Shown: piece after piece, positions 1 to 4,967 of the stretch
How the letters are laid out: each line of letters opens with the position of its first letter
How positions within the stretch are numbered: the first letter of the stretch is position 1
Source of the DNA: Nitrospirota bacterium
GTDB taxonomy: Bacteria > Nitrospirota_A > Leptospirillia > Leptospirillales > Leptospirillaceae
Length of the DNA: 6,039 nucleotides
Reading direction: 5' to 3'
NCBI GenBank assembly: GCA_021795275.1
Contig: JAJYPO010000143.1
Location: forward strand, 1 to 6,039
Position numbers and translations under genes: made by a program
The notes under the pieces: model-generated
Database searches by the model: none
Told to the model about the DNA's origin: nothing
The model's input: the letters and a program-made list of their open reading frames with translations, nothing else

Positions 1-516
1 AGACTCGAGACGACCGGACTTCCTATCGAGACCGGATCCGGGGGCCGGACCAAGTTCAACCGGACCCGGCTCGGCCTCCCGAAGACCCACGCCCTCGACG
101 CGGCGTGCGTCGGACACGTCGATCATGTCCTGAACGCGGACAGTCCGGTTCTCCGGATTGCGGCCACAGGCCGGGGATCCTACCAGAGGACAAGGCTCGA
201 CTCCTTCGGGTTCCCGAGAGGATTCCTGACCCGGACGAAGCGGCATTTCGGTTTCGCCACCGGGGATCTGGTCCGGGCGGTGGTCCCCTCCGGAAAGAAC
301 GCCGGAACCCATGTCGGACGGGTGGCCGTCCGGTCCTCCGGAAGCTTCAACATCCAAACCGGATTCGGAGTCGTTCAGGGGATCTCTCACAGATACTACA
401 GATACTGCCGACCCCTCCAACGGGCCGACGGGTATGGATATTCACTCGAGCAGAAAGGAGTGGGCGCATTCCTCCCCGGCGTAAACGCCGAGGTTTCCAA
501 TGCGCGCCAAGGATGA
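1..516 (+). CDS. iscB: IscB RNA-guided nuclease, C-terminal part (5' end outside window)
   Basis: The frame is open from base 1 to the TGA at 514-516, giving the last 171 residues of the protein. Residues 15-28 (GRTKFNRTRLGLPK) run into the RuvC-III motif KTHALDAACVG, where H30 and D33 are the expected catalytic residues. The C-terminal domain follows: GDLVRAVVPSGKNAG at 88-102, VGRVAVRSSGSFNIQTG at 105-121 and QRADGYGYS at 140-148, all family hallmarks. IscB is the omega-RNA-guided DNA nuclease carried by IS200/IS605-like elements and is ancestral to Cas9. The N-terminal PLMP, RuvC-I, bridge-helix, RuvC-II and HNH parts (IscBs are usually about 400-500 residues) and the omega-RNA, normally upstream of the gene, are off the left edge, so whether the whole gene is intact cannot be judged. 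A 9-base tandem duplication adds three residues near the C-terminus. The stop overlaps the start of the kinase remnant. Family assignment is firm; activity is unknown. Confidence 0.92.
   Translation, partial: RLETTGLPIETGSGGRTKFNRTRLGLPKTHALDAACVGHVDHVLNADSPVLRIAATGRGSYQRTRLDSFGFPRGFLTRTKRHFGFATGDLVRAVVPSGKNAGTHVGRVAVRSSGSFNIQTGFGVVQGISHRYYRYCRPLQRADGYGYSLEQKGVGAFLPGVNAEVSNARQG
391..408 (+). repeat. iscB: 9-bp tandem duplication inside iscB
   Basis: AGATACTAC (391-399) is followed directly by AGATACTGC (400-408), eight of nine bases identical. It encodes Arg-Tyr-Tyr then Arg-Tyr-Cys, so the local protein reads HRYYRYCRPLQRADGYGY. From memory the family usually has a single copy (HRYCRLLQRADG-like), so this looks like an in-frame three-residue duplication. 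It keeps the frame open. Confidence 0.7.
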
Positions 517-1533
517 ACCGGACCTTACAGGAAGAGGGCCACCCCTCGGCCTCTGGCACATCCCCCTTCTCTGAACGGCAGCTCCTTGCCCTCTCCATGG
601 GGCTTTCCCCGGCTATCTTTTTCCTGGACGCCCTCACGCCCCAGCGCCTCGTTGTCTCGATCCTCCAGGACGTTCCGATCGCCCTGACGGGGCTATCGGT
701 GTGCCGAAGGGTCACGGTCATTCTGGTCGTCGTCGGCATCCTCTCGAATCTCCTGGCGGAAATCATAAACGCCCACGCCGAGGGGACCGTCAGCCGCACT
801 GCGATCGCCAATCGCCTTCTTACTGTCCTCTCCTTATCTTCTGGTCGGCTATCTCGCCATATGGATCCAGAATCAGGCCCTCCGGACCGGCGAGCACCTT
901 TCCGAGAAAAAAAGGGCGGACCGGGAGAGGCAAATCCGGACTCTTCTGGAGGGGCTGTCCCGTGAACCCGATCTTGACGCCTTCCTCGTCCGGCTCGCCT
1001 CCCATTTCCGGGGCCATTTCGGAGCCCGGGGGAACCCTTTTTGGAGGGGTCCGGACACTCCTCGAACAGATGGTCCAGTCGAACACCTCCCTGCTCGATC
1101 TCTCCGCACGCATTCTCCTTCTCTCCCGCTACGAGCTGGGGGAACGCCCCCTGGAGTGGTCGCGGTTTACCCTGGCCGACCTCGTCGAAGAGGTCTCCCA
1201 GGAGATCGAGCCTCTCCTTCGCGACAAGGAGCTTGTCCTTGTCCGCCATCTCTGCGACACTCATCTGGAGGGGGATCGGCCGGCCCTCAGGCGACTCCTC
1301 CTGAACCTCCTGGACAATGCCGTCAAATGGTCCCCTCCGGGAGAGGAGATCGTCCTTGAGAGCCGGCAGGGAAACGGAACCGCTACGGTCTCCGCCCGGG
1401 ATCGTGCTTCGGATTGGGCCTCTATCTGGCCCAGCAGATCGCCCGTCTTCACGGAGGCCGGATCCGCCACCGGTCCGCCGACCCCGGATGCCTTTTCATC
1501 GTCAATCTGCCGGCGGGAAAGGAACCGGGATGA
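513..1533 (+). pseudogene. Decayed membrane sensor histidine kinase (fragments in three frames)
   Basis: The remnant starts at ATG 513, overlapping the iscB stop as ATGA. Frame 3 (513-839) encodes a short polar N-terminus and several hydrophobic helices (LSPAIFFLDAL, VTVILVVVGILSNLLAEII). At about 834-841 the reading moves to frame 1 (LVGYLAIWIQNQAL, then a charged linker KKRADRERQIRTLLEGL and DAFLVRLASHFRGHF near the expected phospho-acceptor His, CAT 1003-1005). At about 1015-1035 it moves to frame 2 (LFGGVRTLLEQM, LSARILLLSRYELGE, and the ATP-binding N-box LLLNLLDNAVKWSPPGEEI). Near 1400-1408 it returns to frame 1 with the G2 box FGLGLYLAQQIARLHGG and ends at TGA 1531-1533. The stretch between the G1 start (SARDR) and G2, normally roughly 30 residues, is missing. 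The H-box does not match HxLRxPL in any single frame. As written this cannot make a working kinase. Its natural partner is the regulator that follows with an ATGA overlap. Sequencing error could explain the first shift but hardly the missing segment. Confidence 0.85.
1519..1524 (+). promoter_or_regulatory. Ribosome binding site of the response regulator
   Basis: AAGGAA lies five bases before ATG 1530, inside the last codons of the kinase remnant. Together with the ATGA overlap at 1530-1533 it fixes the regulator start and suggests translational coupling to the kinase when both were intact. Confidence 0.6.
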
Positions 1534-2168
1534 TCCGGATCTACCTGGTGGAGGACCACCTCCTGATGCGGAAAGGGCTGGTCACCTCGCTTGAGCGAGA
1601 TGACGACCTGTGCGTGGCCGGAGAGGCCGACAGCGGAGAAGCCGCCCTGTCGACGCTTCTCTCTCTCACCCCGGACACACTTCCCGATGTGGTGGTCATG
1701 GACATCGGTCTACCGGGCCTTTCGGGGCTTGAGACCACCCGGCGCATCAAGAAGTCCCGGCCTGGTCTGAGAGTCCTCATGTTCACGGTCCACCAGCTGG
1801 AAAAGGAGATTTTTGCCGCCTTTTCCTCGGGCGGCGACGGGTACTGCCTCAAGGACAGCGATATCGACAGCCTTCTTTTAGGCATTCGGTCGGTCTTTCT
1901 GGGATCCCTCTATGTAGACCCGCGGATTGCCCATCTGGCAATCCGGCGCATCCTCGCGTCACCCGACGACGCGGGAGAATCGCCGCTTACGCCGCGGGAA
2001 ACGGAGGTTCTCCGGGCCCTGGCCGCTGGCCAATCGGGGAGATCGCCCAGCGTCTCGACGTGAGCCTCAGCACCGTCAAGGCCCACATACAGAGCATCCT
2101 TACAGAAGCTGTCGGCCTCCAGCCGGGCAGACGCGGCCGTGAAGGCGCTCAGAAAAGGGTGGCTTTGA
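1530..2168 (+). pseudogene. NarL/LuxR-family response regulator, frameshifted in its HTH domain
   Basis: The receiver domain (residues 1-125 from ATG 1530) is complete: acidic pair E8/D9, phospho-acceptor D58 in VVVMDIGLPGLSGLE, T86 in LMFTVH and K108 in YCLKD. A linker leads to the LuxR-type output domain, opening with LTPRETEVLRALAAGQS (residues 153-169). At the GGGG at 2036-2039 the frame slips (one base apparently missing) and the helix-turn-helix continues in frame 2 as GEIAQRLDVSLSTVKAHIQ. At about 2100-2103 it slips back (one extra base) to frame 3, QKLSASSRADAAVKALRKGWL, ending at TGA 2166-2168, the normal end for this family. As written, translation stops at TGA 2061-2063 just after the frame break, leaving a receiver without a DNA-binding helix. 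The protein would be about 212 residues if repaired, typical of NarL-type regulators. It is the partner of the upstream kinase (ATGA overlap). Real decay is likely given the kinase damage, but both lesions are single-base and could be sequencing errors. Confidence 0.85.
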
Positions 2169-2201
2169 GCCAACAGGAACCTCACCCTCAATCCCGCAGA
2201 G

Positions 2202-2243
2202 AGCAGCGGATCCCTCTCTTCACCAAGAGAGGCGCCCCCTGCT
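2202..2243 (+). repeat. Two-part hairpin ahead of the GT9 gene
   Basis: CCTCTCTT (2213-2220) and AAGAGAGG (2225-2232) form a perfect 8-bp stem around the loop CACC. An outer AGCAG (2202-2206) can pair with CTGCT (2239-2243). No T-run follows, so it is not a standard intrinsic terminator. It sits between the regulator remnant and the AGGAG Shine-Dalgarno at 2247-2251, where it could stabilise or insulate the downstream message or affect initiation. The structure is visible in the sequence; the role is inference. Confidence 0.5.
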
Positions 2244-2246
2244 GTC

Positions 2247-2251
2247 AGGAG
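2247..2251 (+). promoter_or_regulatory. Ribosome binding site of the GT9 gene
   Basis: AGGAG with a five-base spacer (TCTCC) before ATG 2257 is a near-ideal Shine-Dalgarno and supports this start. The core domain (TIAVIKFSG) begins only at residue 34, so the first 33 residues are an extension. Confidence 0.7.
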
Positions 2252-2256
2252 TCTCC

Positions 2257-3528
2257 ATGAGAGCGACAACCCACGATGCATGCCTTCCCGCTCCCTGCCC
2301 GGATGAGCCGGAGGCCGTCTCCTCCCCTTTTTCGCCCTCGCACCTTTCCGGGCGCACCATCGCGGTCATCAAGTTTTCAGGATGGGGAACCCTCCTGGAA
2401 CTCTCGTTCCTTCTCGAAGGTCTTCGGGGCCGATTCCGGGACTCCACGATCCTTCTGGTCACGGACAGGACGAACGAGCCTTTTGCCGCGCGTCTCCCCT
2501 GGACGGACCGAATCCTGTACAAAGAAACGTCCCGAAAGGGCTTCGGCCGATCCCTGCCGGGACTTTTGGGGATTGGAGCCCGTCTGCGGGCCCAGTCCCC
2601 CGAACTGATTGTCGACCTCCAGCTCTGGAGAGACCGCCGCCTTTCGCTGGCCCTTGGAATCGTGTCCGGAGCCCGGTGGCGCATGGGGTTCGTCAGCGCC
2701 CCCGACCGGGCCCGCTGGCGTCTCCTGACCCACCCGATCTACTTCAATCCGCACCGATCCGCGCACCGGGCTATGGAACAGGCATCCCTTCTTCTGGGAC
2801 TCCCCGGGGCCCCGGCCTTCTCCCCGGACACCTTATTGAAGGAGACGAGCGAAGAGCGCGGGGAGGTGGTCCGGGCGCTGGGCGGTCTCTCAGGAGAGGT
2901 GCCTCTTCTGGTCATGAACCCCAACACCTCGGACCGGGCCCCCGAAAGGCGCTGGCCGGCCGACAGTTTTCGCGAAGCGGCCACCCGGCTTCTGAAACGC
3001 CACCCCTCCCTCCGGATCGCCCTCTGCGGCTCCGATGCGGATCGCCAGTCCAACGCCCGCGTGCTGGACGGAATCGCCGGGGAGCATGACCGCCTGTACA
3101 ACCTTGCGGGTCGGCTCTCCATCGGAGGGCTGACCGCCCTTCTCCGGCGTGCCGACGTTTTCCTCTCGAATGATTCCGGCCCCCTCCATCTGGCCATCCG
3201 TCTCCGGACTCCCACCGTGGCCCTCTTCGGACCGACCCGGCCGGACCTCGTTCTCCCGGAAAGTTCACGGTCGCGGCTGATCGTTCTCTACGATCCCCAT
3301 TATTGCAGCCCCTGCCTCTATCATGTCTCGCATCCTCCCTGCGACGGCAACAATGTCTGTCTGACCTCCCTGTCCGTGGATCGGGTCGTCTTCGCCGTCG
3401 AGTCCATGATCAGGAGACACAGTCCATCGGATGAACGGACAGGCGTCAGTCATCTTCCACTCAAGACGACGGACCACCAGGGAATTCCCTTGGGCCGTTT
3501 CCAGAAAAAAGGCAGGGACCCCTCATGA
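2257..3528 (+). CDS. Glycosyltransferase family 9 (heptosyltransferase-like) protein
   Basis: An intact 423-residue protein. The N-terminal Rossmann half starts at TIAVIKFSGWGTLLEL (34-49), equivalent to the first strand and glycine loop of ADP-heptose:LPS heptosyltransferases. The C-terminal half carries VMNPNTSDRAPERRWP (219-234), LSNDSGPLHLAIRLRTPTVA (303-322) and FGPTRPDLVLP (324-334), the sugar-nucleotide binding signature of GT9. C350, C353, C362 and C368 form a CxxC...C...C set common near the end of GT9 proteins. GT9 enzymes transfer heptose or related sugars to lipid A-core or surface glycans on the cytoplasmic face of the inner membrane. The Asp that follows the glycine loop in WaaC/WaaF (GD) is Thr45 here, so donor and acceptor may differ. 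There is a 33-residue N-terminal extension and a polar tail of about 40 residues. The stop overlaps the MFS start, suggesting co-translation. Family is confident; the substrate is not known. Confidence 0.9.
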   Translation: MRATTHDACLPAPCPDEPEAVSSPFSPSHLSGRTIAVIKFSGWGTLLELSFLLEGLRGRFRDSTILLVTDRTNEPFAARLPWTDRILYKETSRKGFGRSLPGLLGIGARLRAQSPELIVDLQLWRDRRLSLALGIVSGARWRMGFVSAPDRARWRLLTHPIYFNPHRSAHRAMEQASLLLGLPGAPAFSPDTLLKETSEERGEVVRALGGLSGEVPLLVMNPNTSDRAPERRWPADSFREAATRLLKRHPSLRIALCGSDADRQSNARVLDGIAGEHDRLYNLAGRLSIGGLTALLRRADVFLSNDSGPLHLAIRLRTPTVALFGPTRPDLVLPESSRSRLIVLYDPHYCSPCLYHVSHPPCDGNNVCLTSLSVDRVVFAVESMIRRHSPSDERTGVSHLPLKTTDHQGIPLGRFQKKGRDPS

Positions 3529-4817
3529 GCTTCCGGAAGGGTTCCCGTCCCTTATTGCTGTCGACCTGCCGCGCCCTTCGGGGAGTCGCCCAGGGCTACC
3601 TCCTGGCCACCCTCCTCCCCGACCTTCACGCGCTCGGCTGGTCGAGCCTGGGATGGGGCTCTCTTCTTTCGGGAGCTCTCCTCGCAGACTTTCTGCTGAC
3701 TGCGGCCATCGGAATCCTGGCCGACCATTTTCCACCAGGGAAAATCCTTCTGGCGGGGGACCTTCTGGGGTTTCTCTCCCCGATTCCCTATCTCGTCCAT
3801 CCCGGACCGATCCCGCTGGCGGCCGCTCTTATCCTCTCCGGTGCCGGCCAGAGGAGCAACGGATCCCCCGGGCCCTGGGCACCCCCGGAGCAGGTGCTTC
3901 TCGCGCGACATCCCGCTCCGCCAGGCCACCCCTTCGGCCACTTCGGCCGGAATATGGCCGCAGGGCTTCTGGGAATGTCGGCGGGAGCCCTTCTAGCCTG
4001 GGCAAACCCGCTGTCTCCAGCGGCCGGTATCCGGGCGGGACTGGCGGGACTCTCCGGACTCTCCCTTGCCGCTGTCCTCCTGATTCTGGGGCTTCCTGAG
4101 GCTCCTTCTCCGTTCCCCTCCCCTCCGGAAACCGCCTCCCGTCGCCCGATCTCGAGCCTCCCTCTGGAGGCAGAGGAAAAGCGACGCATGTCGATCCTTG
4201 TTCTTTGCAACATTCTGGGAGGACTCTCCCTGGGCCTCGTGGACCCGGTCATCGCCACCTGGTTTCTTCTCAGATTCCACTCCGGCGCTTCCCGGACCGC
4301 CTTTTTTCTTTCGATGGCCTTTCTGGCGGCGGCCGCCGTGGCCCTGGCCCTTGGTTGGAGGACCCGGCCCCGCGCCCTTCCTGCAATCGTCATCTGGCTT
4401 CAATCCATCGCCCTGGCGGCGGCCCTGCTACTTCCCTTCGCCCCTTCCCTGATTCCGGCGGCCGTTCTCTACGCGATCCGGATGGCCGGAACCCGGGCTC
4501 CGGGCGGCATTCGGCAGGCCCTGGCCCTGACCCTTCTTCCACATCACCGCTCGGGTCTGGCATCCGGCCTTCATCTCTCCTCCCTCCAGGCCGCCCAGAT
4601 TGCCGGCCCCCTGTTTGCAGGCTTTCTCTGGCATGCCGGAAGAACGGACACCCCCCTGGTCGTGGCGTCTCTCCTCTCCGCCCTCTCCCTCGCCCTTTTC
4701 TGGCACCTCTACCGATCCGCCCAGGCCGCATCTTCCCGGGATCCGGAGGAGCTTCACTCCCTGGCCCCCGCCCAGGCCATCCGTGCTTCTGGAGAAAGTG
4801 ATCGATTTTATCGATGA
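3525..4817 (+). CDS. Major facilitator superfamily transporter
   Basis: An intact 430-residue polytopic inner-membrane protein, close to the usual MFS length (about 400-450). It begins at ATG 3525, overlapping the GT9 stop as ATGA, with a GGCAGGGA Shine-Dalgarno at 3511-3518. About six hydrophobic segments precede a hydrophilic central linker (about 191-220, Pro/Ser/Glu rich) and six more follow, the classic 6+6 layout. A motif-A-like loop GILADHFPPGKIL (63-75) sits between helices 2 and 3. GAGQRSNGSPGPWAPPEQV (106-124) follows in the next helix/loop region, a Gly/Pro-rich signature I associate with a subset of MFS permeases. The second half includes IRMAGTRAPGGIRQAL (318-333). The substrate is not readable. 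The tight link with a GT9 enzyme makes a role in envelope or export chemistry possible, but this is inference. The tail after residue 398 is polar and probably cytoplasmic. Confidence 0.85.
   Translation: MSFRKGSRPLLLSTCRALRGVAQGYLLATLLPDLHALGWSSLGWGSLLSGALLADFLLTAAIGILADHFPPGKILLAGDLLGFLSPIPYLVHPGPIPLAAALILSGAGQRSNGSPGPWAPPEQVLLARHPAPPGHPFGHFGRNMAAGLLGMSAGALLAWANPLSPAAGIRAGLAGLSGLSLAAVLLILGLPEAPSPFPSPPETASRRPISSLPLEAEEKRRMSILVLCNILGGLSLGLVDPVIATWFLLRFHSGASRTAFFLSMAFLAAAAVALALGWRTRPRALPAIVIWLQSIALAAALLLPFAPSLIPAAVLYAIRMAGTRAPGGIRQALALTLLPHHRSGLASGLHLSSLQAAQIAGPLFAGFLWHAGRTDTPLVVASLLSALSLALFWHLYRSAQAASSRDPEELHSLAPAQAIRASGESDRFYR
4801..4815. repeat. Inverted repeat ATCGAT-TTT-ATCGAT
   Basis: Two copies of the palindrome ATCGAT are separated by TTT, overlapping the last codons of the MFS gene. 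It may be an operator half-site pair for the downstream promoter, or chance. It is too AT-rich and lacks the T-tract needed for an intrinsic terminator. Confidence 0.3.
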
Positions 4818-4834
4818 TATAAATAGAAGGTGAT

Positions 4835-4863
4835 TTGCTATTTCAAGATTCCCATGATACAAA
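4835..4863 (+). promoter_or_regulatory. Candidate sigma-70-type promoter upstream of the PAS gene
   Basis: TTGCTA (4835-4840) and TACAAA (4858-4863) are separated by exactly 17 bases, with four of six matches to each consensus hexamer. They lie in a sharply AT-rich stretch (4805-4896) between GC-rich genes, the only such stretch in the window, and ahead of a gene with no overlap to its neighbour. Predicted transcription would start near 4870. Confidence 0.4.
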
Positions 4864-4958
4864 TCGGAAGCATAGGACTGAAAAAATAATTTTATGCTCC
4901 GGCTTCACGAAGGATCCTGGCATCCGGACCTTTCGACGATTTCCTTCCATCCTTCCCC

Positions 4959-4964
4959 GGAGGA
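4959..4964 (+). promoter_or_regulatory. Ribosome binding site for the TTG start of the PAS gene
   Basis: GGAGGA lies three bases before TTG 4968. The sequence is strong but the spacing is short. It is the best Shine-Dalgarno near the start of this frame and the reason for preferring TTG 4968 over ATG 4894, which has none at a good distance. Confidence 0.4.
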
Positions 4965-4967
4965 TCC

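Larger units (their letters stand above)
4818..4967. other. AT-rich intergenic region
   Basis: About 75 bases after the MFS stop are markedly AT-rich, with an AAAATAATTTT palindrome at 4883-4893 directly before an ATG at 4894. The second half returns to gene-like GC-rich composition and might encode the true N-terminus of the PAS protein in frame 1 from that ATG (see the PAS entry). No terminator-like GC hairpin with a T-run is seen after the MFS gene. Confidence 0.5.

Noticed and set aside
105..512. Upstream extension of the kinase frame through the iscB region
   Set aside because: The frame-3 translation before 513 is Arg/Pro-rich and lies antagonistically over well-conserved IscB sequence; the kinase most plausibly starts at 513.
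533..546. GAGGG-CCAC-CCCTC mini-hairpin as a possible IS right end
   Set aside because: Only five base pairs, in protein-coding sequence, with no matching left end visible; not enough to call an IS terminus.
347..1264. Reverse-strand open frame opposite iscB and the kinase
   Set aside because: Low-complexity Arg/Gly/Pro composition and no motif; the opposite strand has clear IscB and kinase signatures.
2169..2256. Short coding sequence between regulator and GT9 genes
   Set aside because: Open frames here are only tails of the regulator's shadow frames; no start with a ribosome binding site and no conserved pattern.
4883..4893. AAAATAATTTT palindrome as a transcription terminator
   Set aside because: No GC stem and no following T-run; it is part of the AT-rich leader rather than a terminator.
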